From assembly GCF_005405085.1 (NCBI RefSeq), contig NZ_BJDJ01000006.1:62001-126000 (forward strand): a DNA stretch of 64,000 bases, given 5' to 3'. Source of the stretch: Lactiplantibacillus daowaiensis. Lineage in GTDB: Bacteria > Bacillota > Bacilli > Lactobacillales > Lactobacillaceae. The notes beneath the pieces were generated by a model that saw nothing but the letters and a program-made list of their open reading frames with translations, had not been told where the DNA came from and did no database searches. Shown one piece after another: positions 6,588 to 14,975 of this stretch. A program made the position numbers and the translations under genes. How positions within the stretch are numbered: position 1 is the stretch's first letter; every line of letters begins with the position of its first letter.

Positions 6588-6879
6588 TGTGCTTGATCAA
6601 CCAAGTGTCTTTAAGCCAACTGCAAACAAAACTGAAAGGCTCGCGATTGACTTGTATGATGCTTCTAAAACAGTTTCAACGATTAAAACGTTAGCAGAAC
6701 AAGATAGGTTTGATTTACATGACTACGATTTCTTGTTAATGGTGATGGCCCTCTTTAAGGAACCGATGTCCATCGATGAAGGGATGAAGAAATTCAACTT
6801 AACCAAGCAAGAGTTTATGGATTCACTGTTTAAACTCAAACATTATAACGTATTAACTTATGAGATTAAGCGAGACTAA
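6574..6879 (+). CDS. Phage protein of unknown function, 101 residues
   Basis: I start at ATG 6574, 12 bp after AAGGAG, rather than the ATG at 6562 that touches it. The product is helical with a C-terminal segment (EEGMKKFNLT-like, then SLFKLKHYNVLTYEIKRD) that resembles a small winged helix. It overlaps the previous gene by 14 bp and directly precedes the initiator gene, so a helper role in replication is possible but unproven. Confidence 0.55.
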   Translation: MARNDVLDQPSVFKPTANKTERLAIDLYDASKTVSTIKTLAEQDRFDLHDYDFLLMVMALFKEPMSIDEGMKKFNLTKQEFMDSLFKLKHYNVLTYEIKRD

Positions 6880-6893
6880 GGGAAGTGAGTTAA

Positions 6894-7658
6894 TTGGCCA
6901 GAATTAAAAAAGTTGCTCAGAAGAATTACACGGTAATCGATAATCAGGTTATTCGCGATGATGAGCTAAGTTGGAAGGCTAAAGGCTTGTTTGTTTATCT
7001 TTGGAGTATGCCGGATGACTGGGACTTTTATGAAACTGAAGTGGTTAAGCATGCTACTGGTGGGCGCGATGCATTGCGCAGTGGTCTAAGCGAGTTAGAA
7101 GTCAGTGGCTATCTAAAACGCAGCCGAATTCGCGATGAATCTGGGCATCTAGGAAAATCGGAGTGGCAATTGTCGGATGAACCTATGTGGAAAAACCGTA
7201 CACAGGTTAATCCCACACTACTAAGTACTAATAATACTAATTACTTACCTAACCAAATAAATAATGTAGTAGACGATGACGCTCAAGATTCACCTAAACA
7301 ACCAGACCCAATTTCAAAATCAAATCCAGTGGAACTGTGGCAAAACTTGTGGGGCTTTCCGAATGCAATTGCGATGCAAGATTTAAACGATTGGCGGCAC
7401 AGCTATGGTGATGACCTTGTAGCGTATGCAATTGAATACGCCGGTCGTAGTCATGTAACTGCTCGTGGTGCTGACAGATATATGGACCGCGTGTTGGAAA
7501 GTTATCAAAAGAAAGGTATCAAGACGATTGAACAGGCAAAAAAAGAAGAACAAAGCCATTACAACCAAGCACGAACAGAATTTGGCGGTTCAAACCGTGC
7601 ACGATCAAATGGATTTGCTCTTGAGAAACGAGACGTAAAGGATAGTGACCTATTATGA
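6894..7658 (+). CDS. DnaD-like phage replication initiator
   Basis: A protein of 254 residues with a TTG start. Residues about 1-100 are a winged helix of the phage replisome-organiser type (VIDNQVIRDDELSWKAKGLF, LRSGLSELEVSGYLKRSR). A low-complexity linker (100-145) leads to a DnaD/DnaB-like domain (WQNLWGFPNAIAMQDLNDW to KKGIKTIEQAKKEE). Such proteins bind the phage origin and recruit the helicase loader, here the next gene, which overlaps by 4 bp. Confidence 0.85.
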   Translation: MARIKKVAQKNYTVIDNQVIRDDELSWKAKGLFVYLWSMPDDWDFYETEVVKHATGGRDALRSGLSELEVSGYLKRSRIRDESGHLGKSEWQLSDEPMWKNRTQVNPTLLSTNNTNYLPNQINNVVDDDAQDSPKQPDPISKSNPVELWQNLWGFPNAIAMQDLNDWRHSYGDDLVAYAIEYAGRSHVTARGADRYMDRVLESYQKKGIKTIEQAKKEEQSHYNQARTEFGGSNRARSNGFALEKRDVKDSDLL

Positions 7659-8524
7659 ACCGAAATTCCATAGGCGATGCTATCACCAAGCTGATGACTA
7701 AAAAGTTTGAAACATTTGGTGTGAGTTGCCCAGTGTGTGGACACCCATTGCTGCGACCAAAAGCGTTGAATCTTCAAACCGGTCAAAAGATGGCTGGTGC
7801 TTGTCCCGATTGCGGCTATATGGAAGATATTAAGCATCATACAATTCCGAATAATGAGCAGCTTTCATTATCGGCGTATAAAAATGATGCATTGAGCTAT
7901 CTAACAAGTTACAGCTTGTTTAGTGATGGCAAAACTTTCAATCACCGCTTTGATAATTATATAACAAATAGTATGGCGCAGAAAAGGGTTCTGACACGCT
8001 GTGAAGGTTTAGCGAATGAAATTATCGGGGGTAACACCGAGCATATCCTATTGATGGGGATAACCGGTGTCGGCAAGACTCATTTAGCCGTTGGTATGAT
8101 GTATTACATTTTTGAACAGACTGGCTATAAGCGACAAGTATTCACGGTCAATCATGGTATCAAGTCTAAACAAATGGTCAATTGGAAAATACTTTTTATT
8201 GATTGGCGTGAATTGGTTGAAAACAAGAAACGCTCGATTAGTGATAGTCAGTTAGCGAAGCAAGTCAACAAGACTATGGATGAATTAAAACGAGCCGATA
8301 TCGTTATATTAGATGATTTTGGCAGCGAACGCTCCACAGACTATTCATTAGATTTAGCCGATACTTTTTGGCGGAACCGTGAAAATAAAACGGTGATTAC
8401 GACGACCAATTTTACAGGCGATGATTTATATAAACGGTATGGGCCAAGAACGATTAGTCGCATGAAGCACCATGGTACTAAAAGCGGTGTCGCGTTTGGT
8501 GGCATCGATGATCAACGAAATTAA
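7655..8524 (+). CDS. DnaC/DnaI-like helicase loader ATPase
   Basis: A protein of 289 residues. The N-terminus has a zinc-binding set (Cys25, Cys28, Cys50, Cys53). Walker A is GITGVGKT (135-142) and Walker B is VILDD (217-221); a sensor-like TTTN follows near 250. The AAA+ core and zinc ribbon fit the DnaI/DnaC helicase loader family. It pairs with the DnaD-like initiator just upstream to load host helicase at the phage origin. Confidence 0.9.
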   Translation: MNRNSIGDAITKLMTKKFETFGVSCPVCGHPLLRPKALNLQTGQKMAGACPDCGYMEDIKHHTIPNNEQLSLSAYKNDALSYLTSYSLFSDGKTFNHRFDNYITNSMAQKRVLTRCEGLANEIIGGNTEHILLMGITGVGKTHLAVGMMYYIFEQTGYKRQVFTVNHGIKSKQMVNWKILFIDWRELVENKKRSISDSQLAKQVNKTMDELKRADIVILDDFGSERSTDYSLDLADTFWRNRENKTVITTTNFTGDDLYKRYGPRTISRMKHHGTKSGVAFGGIDDQRN

Positions 8525-8538
8525 GGAGGAAGCACAAT

Positions 8539-8847
8539 ATGAAAACTAAATGGCCGCTCGTTATGGCTAAGGTTCAGTCAATCGAGTTGGAACACAGGAG
8601 CATGAATAATGCAACGAAGACGGAATTAGATGATTTACACCGATTAACGAAGACTTATTTACATGGTCCGGTGTATGAATTAACGAACTATGAGATTTAT
8701 ATTTTTGAACGTATCTTACGAGGACAAATCAGTAAGCGGTCGGCAAGTATCTTTATGGAGAAGTCGGTTAGGTGGATCAATCCACGGTTACGGGCATTTC
8801 AAAATGAAGATTATCAGTTAGTAACTGATTGTAAATTATTTAGCTAG
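8539..8847 (+). CDS. Phage protein of unknown function, 102 residues
   Basis: AAGGAGG precedes the ATG. A basic helical protein; the segment LTNYEIYIFERILRGQISKRSASIFM reads like a helix-turn-helix core of a small regulator, but this is weak. It lies between the helicase loader and the ArpU-like regulator and is probably cotranscribed with them. Confidence 0.55.
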   Translation: MKTKWPLVMAKVQSIELEHRSMNNATKTELDDLHRLTKTYLHGPVYELTNYEIYIFERILRGQISKRSASIFMEKSVRWINPRLRAFQNEDYQLVTDCKLFS

Positions 8848-8860
8848 GGGCGATGGAGAA

Positions 8861-9388
8861 TTGACAGAATTAACAGATGCACAAATTAAGGTGGCTGCTC
8901 AAGTGGGTATCGATGCTTATCGGAGCAAAGTTAAAAAGTATCAGAAATCGGCCTATGAACGAAAGCTACGAAATACCAAATTGATTTTGGAAAACTATCG
9001 GTACTTGGAAGATCATGTTAATGTTGGCTTGCCAAAGCTAAATACTGATGATCAGGCGGCGACTGCTGCTATTCCAAAGTGGGAGCTGAGTGTTTATGCG
9101 CTAATTGGGTATCAGTCACGTTCTAAGCTCATGATTCGATACATTGACTTGGTACTCAAGCAGTATGAAGAAGATTGCATTAACAGCGCTGATGAGTTAC
9201 GTAAGCGCCGCTATCGTGAGATTAAAGCATTATTTTTAAATAAAAAGACAATTAATCGTGATCGCTGTGCTGAGCTATTTGGTGTAGACCATCGAACGAT
9301 AAACCGTGATATACAAGCAGTTACGCATGATTTATCGATTTTGCTTTGGGGAGCCGATGCGATTAACGATATGAGTATGATGTCTTGA
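8861..9388 (+). CDS. ArpU-like late transcription regulator
   Basis: A protein of 175 residues with a TTG start. The N-terminal two thirds are helical and charged. The C-terminal part (KKTINRDRCAELFGVDHRTINRDIQAV) is a helix-turn-helix of the sigma-like or ArpU type. ArpU and RinA-like proteins switch on late genes and usually sit just before the terminase, as here apart from the inserted cassette. Family assignment rests on position, size and this motif. Confidence 0.7.
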   Translation: MTELTDAQIKVAAQVGIDAYRSKVKKYQKSAYERKLRNTKLILENYRYLEDHVNVGLPKLNTDDQAATAAIPKWELSVYALIGYQSRSKLMIRYIDLVLKQYEEDCINSADELRKRRYREIKALFLNKKTINRDRCAELFGVDHRTINRDIQAVTHDLSILLWGADAINDMSMMS

Positions 9389-9516
9389 ATGTGCCCCAAA
9401 AGCGCCGGATAGGCCTGTTATATTAGTATTATGCGATATGTGGATGAGTTGAGGACGATAAATGCTTAATTGAATTTGCAGATTGTAACCCCTTGTGCTT
9501 GTAAAAGTATATGTGG

Positions 9517-9576
9517 ATCGCCGTGGACTAATTGGTTAAGTCGTGATGAGATGTAGGTTCAAATCCTGCCGGTGAT
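9517..9576 (+). other. tRNA-like element lacking an anticodon arm
   Basis: A 60-nt segment folds as a 7-bp acceptor (ATCGCCG with CGGTGAT), a 4-bp D stem with loop AATTGGTTA, and a 5-bp T arm (GTAGG, loop TTCAAAT, CCTGC). Only 10 nt (9543-9552) lie between the D and T arms, too few for an anticodon stem-loop. It therefore cannot decode as drawn. It is either a tRNA that lost its anticodon arm or a structured mimic. Confidence 0.65.
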
Positions 9577-9634
9577 ATTTATGGCACAGAATAAGCCATT
9601 GATATGTTAGTTAAATAGCATGACTCTAAACTTG

Positions 9635-9659
9635 CTCTCGCTTAATAGCGAGAGTTTTT
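9635..9659 (+). terminator. Terminator ahead of the two-gene cassette
   Basis: An 8-bp perfect stem CTCTCGCT/AGCGAGAG with loop TAAT, followed by T5. It separates the early operon and tRNA-like element from the cassette. Confidence 0.85.
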
Positions 9660-9697
9660 GTATAGTTATATTAGATATAAATTTGGAGGCAGTAAAA

Positions 9698-10594
9698 ATG
9701 GCAACGATTTATTTTGCAAAAATGAACATCAATGAACAAATATACGATATCTATAAGGATTCTACGTTATTACCTAAATTGCTTACAACCATCTATGCAA
9801 ATTTAAGCCCAAACACTTCAATATATGATGAGTTCGGCGGCAGAATTAAACTGTTCGACTTAGATAAAAACGAAGATAATACTACGATTGTTGGTAACAT
9901 GGGGTACATTAAAGAAGGGGAACATTCTTCGTATGATCCTACGAAAGATACGGCGATTGATGTTGAGGATCCAAACAAGTTAGAATACTTGATTTTTTAT
10001 TTTGATGTTCATCAAGAGATGTTTGCTTTTACAACAAGCCCTAAAATGCGTCAGAAATCAGTTCTTACTAATATGGCTAGACTGATAAAGAAAACTACCG
10101 GTGTCGGCGTAGAATTTATGTTGGAACCTAACGTTGATGAGTTAGATTCTAGAATTCGAGAGTTTGCAGTATTAAAGAAGTTAAAGGTTAAATTGGTACC
10201 ACCAAATGGAGACAAGACTGCTTTTGCGAATATATATTCGTTGGATGCTGAGAAAGTTCAAAACAGTCGTGCAACGAAAATTGAGATGAACTATTCGACT
10301 CAGCAGGGGGATGGGCTTGATGAGAGTAGTGATCTCGTAAAAGATAATATTAAGGGTGTGAAATTAGGGTACTCTGAAGCAACTTTTCAAGGAAAAGATG
10401 CACACGGAGAAGACCTGACACTTGAGACCAGTGAGGACACTCCGTACAAGAAAAAGGTTCGGTCTAACGACAACAAGAATAGAACTGTGGTTTCCGAAAA
10501 AGCGAGAGCGGGTATTTTTGATATAGCTAAATATCGAACTAAATTAAGATTGAGAGCTAATAATAATGGCGGAGAAAATACAACACATAAGTGA
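9698..10594 (+). CDS. Cassette gene 1: cytosolic protein of unknown family
   Basis: A protein of 298 residues after TTGGAGG; the longer frame from 9620 would run through the terminator and is rejected. It has no signal peptide or membrane helix. The first 180 residues look alpha/beta (YLIFYFDVHQEMFAF, GVGVEFMLEP, LKVKLVPPNGD). The region 210-260 is rich in Gly, Ser and acidic residues, and the end is basic. I do not recognise the family. The overlap of 29 bp with the membrane gene after it implies a joint function. Flanking terminators and AT-rich codons suggest an acquired unit, possibly defence or exclusion (inference). Confidence 0.65.
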   Translation: MATIYFAKMNINEQIYDIYKDSTLLPKLLTTIYANLSPNTSIYDEFGGRIKLFDLDKNEDNTTIVGNMGYIKEGEHSSYDPTKDTAIDVEDPNKLEYLIFYFDVHQEMFAFTTSPKMRQKSVLTNMARLIKKTTGVGVEFMLEPNVDELDSRIREFAVLKKLKVKLVPPNGDKTAFANIYSLDAEKVQNSRATKIEMNYSTQQGDGLDESSDLVKDNIKGVKLGYSEATFQGKDAHGEDLTLETSEDTPYKKKVRSNDNKNRTVVSEKARAGIFDIAKYRTKLRLRANNNGGENTTHK

Positions 10595-11171
10595 TGTAAA
10601 AGAACATGATAGATACTGGGATTTTTTAACTTCAACAAAAATTTACGTTGAAGTTTTTTGGAGTAAAGAAGCTGCAATTAGCATAGTTATATCAGGTATA
10701 TTTGCTGGAATGTTAATTGTTAGTAATTATCCGGCACATACAACAGAATTTACAAGTGTCGCTAAAAGTGTATTAGAGATGATTATAAGTAGCGAGGTGG
10801 GGATTCTTGGATTCTTGATTGGGGGACTTGCTTTAATAGTTGGTAGTATAGGCTTAAAAGTGATTAAAAAAATAGACAGCCTCGGTGGATTTACGTCATT
10901 ATTGGAAATCTTTTTTAGGTTTTACTTTGAAGGATCATTGTTAGCCCTAGAAATTGTTATTTCTTTCTTTAATTACATTTTAATTAGTTCTCGATTGCCA
11001 ATTAATTGGGTGTTAAGTGGGTTCATGACGTTGCTAGTTGGCTATCTCTTTATTTATACTTTAATAGCCGGAACAATGCTAATGGGTTCATGTATTAGGT
11101 TAATGATTTTAAATTATGAATTCTCAGATGTAGATGGTGACTCTCAATCTGCAAAAGACGCTGAAAAATAA
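10566..11171 (+). CDS. Cassette gene 2: four-helix membrane protein
   Basis: A protein of 201 residues. Predicted membrane helices lie at about 37-55 (AAISIVISGIFAGMLIVS), 78-100 (VGILGFLIGGLALIVGSIGL), 118-140 (SLLALEIVISFFNYILIS) and 148-180 (a long segment that may be one or two helices). Both ends are polar and the C-terminus is acidic. The start overlaps gene 1 by 29 bp, so the two are translationally coupled. Pairs of a soluble sensor and a small membrane effector are typical of phage exclusion systems such as RexAB and Kiwa, but no homology to these is visible. Confidence 0.65.
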   Translation: MAEKIQHISDVKEHDRYWDFLTSTKIYVEVFWSKEAAISIVISGIFAGMLIVSNYPAHTTEFTSVAKSVLEMIISSEVGILGFLIGGLALIVGSIGLKVIKKIDSLGGFTSLLEIFFRFYFEGSLLALEIVISFFNYILISSRLPINWVLSGFMTLLVGYLFIYTLIAGTMLMGSCIRLMILNYEFSDVDGDSQSAKDAEK

Positions 11172-11180
11172 TTAGAAAAG

Positions 11181-11206
11181 TCGGCTGTGTTTTAAAGCCG
11201 ATTTTT
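11181..11206 (+). terminator. Terminator after the two-gene cassette
   Basis: Stem TCGGCT/AGCCGA with a 9-nt loop followed by T5. With the terminator at 9635 it brackets the cassette. Confidence 0.8.
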
Positions 11207-11244
11207 GGAGCAAATAGTGATGAAAGAGGTGCAGGTGATATGTA

Positions 11245-11889
11245 ATGAGCAAGTACGAAAAATGGCTGAAACCGGATGGCCTTGTCCGAATTAGAGGTTG
11301 GGCGCGTGATGGCCTTACAGATAAGCAGATTGCTTATAACATGGGAATAAGCCGCTCAACATTGAATGTATGGCGTAAACAATTTCCCGACCTTTCGGAC
11401 ACCATAAGTAAAGGCAAAGAAGTTGTTGATCGTGAAGTCGAGAACGCCTTATTGAAACGAGCTATGGGCACCAAAACAACTGATAAAATGTATCGCATGG
11501 TACATAAAGACGCTGACGTTCTGGAGATGGAACGCCGGCGTTTTAGTAACCAGTGGAAACTTGACCATCCGAAAGCATCGTTAAAAGAAGTTAAAGACGC
11601 TGCAATTGCTGGTGTACCAGAATATAAACGAATTCAGCAGACCGAAAACGTGCATGAGTTACCACCAGATGTTAATGCAGCCGCCTTTTGGCTTAAAAAT
11701 AGGCGACCAGATGTCTGGCGTAATAGTCTTCGTTCTGATACAGAGCTTAATGATGCTCAGAAACGTAAGCTGCAAGCTGAAGCTGATATTGCTGAGGAAA
11801 AAGCCAAGAGTGCTAAGAGTAGTGGTAGTGATGTGGCAGAACAATTCGATAAGATGTTCACCAGATTGAAGGAGCCAATTGATAAATGA
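11245..11889 (+). CDS. terS: Terminase small subunit
   Basis: A protein of 214 residues. The N-terminus holds a helix-turn-helix (WARDGLTDKQIAYNMGISRSTLNVWRK cut short here) typical of small terminase subunits that bind the packaging site. The middle has helical oligomerisation segments and the C-terminus is charged. It overlaps the large subunit gene by 4 bp and opens the late operon. Confidence 0.88.
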   Translation: MSKYEKWLKPDGLVRIRGWARDGLTDKQIAYNMGISRSTLNVWRKQFPDLSDTISKGKEVVDREVENALLKRAMGTKTTDKMYRMVHKDADVLEMERRRFSNQWKLDHPKASLKEVKDAAIAGVPEYKRIQQTENVHELPPDVNAAAFWLKNRRPDVWRNSLRSDTELNDAQKRKLQAEADIAEEKAKSAKSSGSDVAEQFDKMFTRLKEPIDK

Positions 11890-13199
11890 CAACTTACGCT
11901 GAACTTAAATATACTAAGAAACAGTTGACGGTATATGATCAATTTAACCGTGATGATTGGTCGCTCATGATTAACAGTGGTGCTGTTGGCTCAGGGAAAA
12001 CGGTTATCGATAATGACTTATTCTTACGAGAGCTGTTACGCATCGGCAAGGTTGCACAATCGATGAATAAGAAAGCCCAATACATTTTAGCTGGATTCTC
12101 TAGTAAGACGATTGCCAATAACGTGCTACAAGAAATTATGCAGGCTTACCCGATGTTGAACATCAAGTTTGATGTGCATGGGGCTTTTGAGTTGTTCGGT
12201 GTGCGTGTTGTCCAAGCTTATACCGGAACGATTGCTGGGATGGCATCGATTCGTGGGATGAACGCTTGGGGTGCTTATATCAATGAAATGTCACTGGCTA
12301 ATGAGCAATCATTTACTGAAATCCGTAATCGGGTTCGGGGATTTGAGGGTGCACGAATCATTGGTGATACCAACCCGGATGTGCCAACACATTGGTTGAA
12401 ACGTAAGTATATCGATAAAGCCAGTGATAAGAGTAAAGGTATTCTTTATAACCACTTTACGATGGATGATAATACTTTTTTACCCAAGAAATATATTCAT
12501 GATATGAAGGCTCAAATGAGTGGTATGTTCTATGACCGCTCTGTTTTAGGACTATGGGTAGCTGGCGAAGGCTTAGTATACAGTGACTTTGATAAACAGC
12601 AGAATATCATTAGTCAAGTTGAATACGAGCGACGAACTAATGATAAGACTTTAACCTACTATGCTGGTGTTGACTGGGGATTTGAACATAAAGGCGTGAT
12701 CGTTGTCTTAGCCGATGACGATGATGGTAATACTTATTTGATTCAAGAAACTACCAAACAACATCAACAGATTGATTACTGGATCGATGTTGCCCGAGCG
12801 ATGCAGGCTAAATATGGCTATAATATGCCATTTTATTGTGATTCAGCGCGGCCTGAGTATGTGACGCGATTCCAAAACGAGCATTTCAATGCGTTTAATG
12901 CGTATAAGACACGATTGACAGGTGTTGAAGAACTGGCAGGTCTGATTAAGCAGCATCGGTTCCTAGTGATTAAAGAAGCCTTAGATAAGTTTTTAGACGA
13001 ACTATATCAATATACATGGGATGAACGAACTGGTGAGCCAATCAAGCTTAACGATGATGTGATGGATGCAACACGCTATGCTCGAGCGACAAGAACCTGG
13101 CAGTTAGCGCACAATAATCAGGTTGACTTAAACGAACAAACAAGAATTTTAGAGCAGAATAACTTAATTATGGGCGATGATTCAGTGCCGTGGATGTGA
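11886..13199 (+). CDS. terL: Terminase large subunit (PBSX type)
   Basis: A protein of 437 residues. Walker A is GAVGSGKT (32-39) in the N-terminal packaging ATPase. The C-terminal nuclease has the acidic motif YAGVDWGFEHKGVIV (about 262) and a second acidic site DDVMDATRYA near the end. It pumps DNA into the prohead through the portal encoded next. The length and order match PBSX/XtmB-type terminases. Confidence 0.93.
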   Translation: MTTYAELKYTKKQLTVYDQFNRDDWSLMINSGAVGSGKTVIDNDLFLRELLRIGKVAQSMNKKAQYILAGFSSKTIANNVLQEIMQAYPMLNIKFDVHGAFELFGVRVVQAYTGTIAGMASIRGMNAWGAYINEMSLANEQSFTEIRNRVRGFEGARIIGDTNPDVPTHWLKRKYIDKASDKSKGILYNHFTMDDNTFLPKKYIHDMKAQMSGMFYDRSVLGLWVAGEGLVYSDFDKQQNIISQVEYERRTNDKTLTYYAGVDWGFEHKGVIVVLADDDDGNTYLIQETTKQHQQIDYWIDVARAMQAKYGYNMPFYCDSARPEYVTRFQNEHFNAFNAYKTRLTGVEELAGLIKQHRFLVIKEALDKFLDELYQYTWDERTGEPIKLNDDVMDATRYARATRTWQLAHNNQVDLNEQTRILEQNNLIMGDDSVPWM

Positions 13200-13208
13200 G
13201 GTGATTAG

Positions 13209-14975
13209 ATGGCTGAAACTAACGACTTAGTGGCTCATTATCGGTCGATTAATCCAGAGCCTAACAGTATTGCAATGCTAAATGGCAAACGTTTTGGTGA
13301 CCGATATCAATTTCAAGCAAATCAACAGTACCAAATTCCAGCAGACACTTGGCGAGCACTAAAGCCGATGTCTGCTGATTTTATTGAGATGGTTCAATGG
13401 TATGTAAACGATCATTATACGAATCAATTACCGCGTATTTTAGAGCTAGAACGCTATTATCAAGCTGACAATAACATTCATTATTGGCTATCAAATAAAC
13501 GGCGTGGCAAGGCTGATAAGCGTATTACGTCCGGTTTGCCACGGTACATTACCAATATTCGAGTCGGCTACGAGTTTGGTAATCCATTGACGTTTGGCTA
13601 TTCTAACAAGGCCGATGATTCAGATACTGGTGACAATATTTTAACGGCACTGGCTGACTTTAATCGTGCAAATGATGAACCGTATCATGAGAAAGTTATG
13701 GGTAAGAATCTATGTAACACTGGCAGAGCGTATGAATTAATCTATTGTGCTAAGGATGATAATGCCCCACAAATTACGCCGATTGATCCTAGTCAGGCGT
13801 TCGTTGTTTGGTCCACCGATGTCAAACCAATTGAATTATTTGCAGTCCGTTACTTTGCTGTAAACGTAATGAATCAGGTCAATTATCAAATTGAAGTCTA
13901 TACAAAAGACTCTATTTACAGTTATCAAGCTGAGGGTAATCCGGCTGCTGATTGGAAATTACAACAGCAGGTCGAACACAGCTTTGGCGATGTGCCATTG
14001 ATTGAGTATGTGCTGAACGATGAACGTGTGGGCGTATGGGAGCCAAAGCTAGATGAGATTGATGAATATGATCAGTCGCTATCAGAAATGGCTAACAGTC
14101 AGGCAGATTTTAGTAATGCAATGCTGATGATTAATGGTGAAGTGCAAAATAATACTGGCAAGCTAGAACAAATGATTGGTCCAGATGGTAAGCCGCTGTA
14201 TATCGATAATTTAAAGGGTGGTTATACTAGTAATCCTAAAGATAGCAGTGGCAAGACTAATCAGGTTGTCATGGTACAAAAGGTCTTAGATACGCATGCT
14301 AACGTATTGTATTTACGGCCCTACGTTTATGATCAACCTAATGGTTCTAAGTTGGTCAGTCAAACGACAGCGCAGTATTTAACAAAACAGCTTAGTGCGC
14401 AAGACTGGTCAACCTACATCAATCAATTGTTAGCTGATATTCATAAGGATACCAATACGCCAGATACGACCGATGCAAACTTTGCGGCGAATGCATCTGG
14501 CGTTGCAATGTCTTATAAGTTGTGGGGTGTTGATCAAGAACGTGACATCATGCAGTCATTGTATCAACGTGGTTTGATGCAACGTTTGAAACTGATTTGT
14601 CAGCAATGGTCGTTTGTTGAAGGTGTTGACGTGCAGGCGGACCAGTACAGTAACGTAACCGTTTCGTTTACACCTAATTTACCAAAGAATGATAGTGAAA
14701 TTATGCAGAACATCAGTGCTGTGAAGGGTACCGGCGCTGTTTCGGATGAAACGATTCAAGAGATGGCGGAACAAGTTACTGGTATTCCAGCTGATCAAGA
14801 GCAACAACGGATGGCTGATCAAAAAGATGCGAATATGCAACGTGGCCAACAAGCATTCGGCAACTTACCGGGTATGAGTAGCGATGATAGTGAGGTGACT
14901 GATGATGGCGACGACGAAGCAACAGGAACTGAAACGGATCAAGCAGCTAGTGAAACAGGATCAACAGGACGGTAA
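13209..14975 (+). CDS. Portal protein (SPP1 gp6 type)
   Basis: A protein of 588 residues. The N-terminal part (INPEPNSIAMLNGKRFG, LERYYQADNNIHYW, GLPRYITNIRVGYEFGNP) is typical of the SPP1-type portal family; the C-terminus is Asp/Gln-rich and may be disordered. The portal forms the dodecameric channel for DNA entry and the head-tail joint. It overlaps the next gene by about 70 bp. Confidence 0.9.
   Translation: MAETNDLVAHYRSINPEPNSIAMLNGKRFGDRYQFQANQQYQIPADTWRALKPMSADFIEMVQWYVNDHYTNQLPRILELERYYQADNNIHYWLSNKRRGKADKRITSGLPRYITNIRVGYEFGNPLTFGYSNKADDSDTGDNILTALADFNRANDEPYHEKVMGKNLCNTGRAYELIYCAKDDNAPQITPIDPSQAFVVWSTDVKPIELFAVRYFAVNVMNQVNYQIEVYTKDSIYSYQAEGNPAADWKLQQQVEHSFGDVPLIEYVLNDERVGVWEPKLDEIDEYDQSLSEMANSQADFSNAMLMINGEVQNNTGKLEQMIGPDGKPLYIDNLKGGYTSNPKDSSGKTNQVVMVQKVLDTHANVLYLRPYVYDQPNGSKLVSQTTAQYLTKQLSAQDWSTYINQLLADIHKDTNTPDTTDANFAANASGVAMSYKLWGVDQERDIMQSLYQRGLMQRLKLICQQWSFVEGVDVQADQYSNVTVSFTPNLPKNDSEIMQNISAVKGTGAVSDETIQEMAEQVTGIPADQEQQRMADQKDANMQRGQQAFGNLPGMSSDDSEVTDDGDDEATGTETDQAASETGSTGR

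Larger units (their letters stand above)
9389..9697 (+). other. Noncoding interval between late regulator and two-gene cassette
   Basis: About 300 bp without a supported gene. It holds the tRNA-like segment at 9517-9576 and the terminator at 9635-9659. A short ATG frame at 9580 is too small to call. The part from 9655 to the next ribosome site is very AT-rich and could carry a promoter, but I see no clean -35/-10 pair. Confidence 0.7.

Noticed and set aside
9517-9576. Functional tRNA gene in the phage
   Set aside because: There is no room for an anticodon stem-loop, so I list it only as tRNA-like.
9620-9697. Longer N-terminus for the first cassette gene
   Set aside because: It would translate through the terminator hairpin, and the later ATG has a proper GGAGG site.
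9698-11171. Identification of the cassette as Kiwa or RexAB
   Set aside because: Only the general layout agrees; no sequence motif of either system is visible, and the gene order differs from Kiwa.
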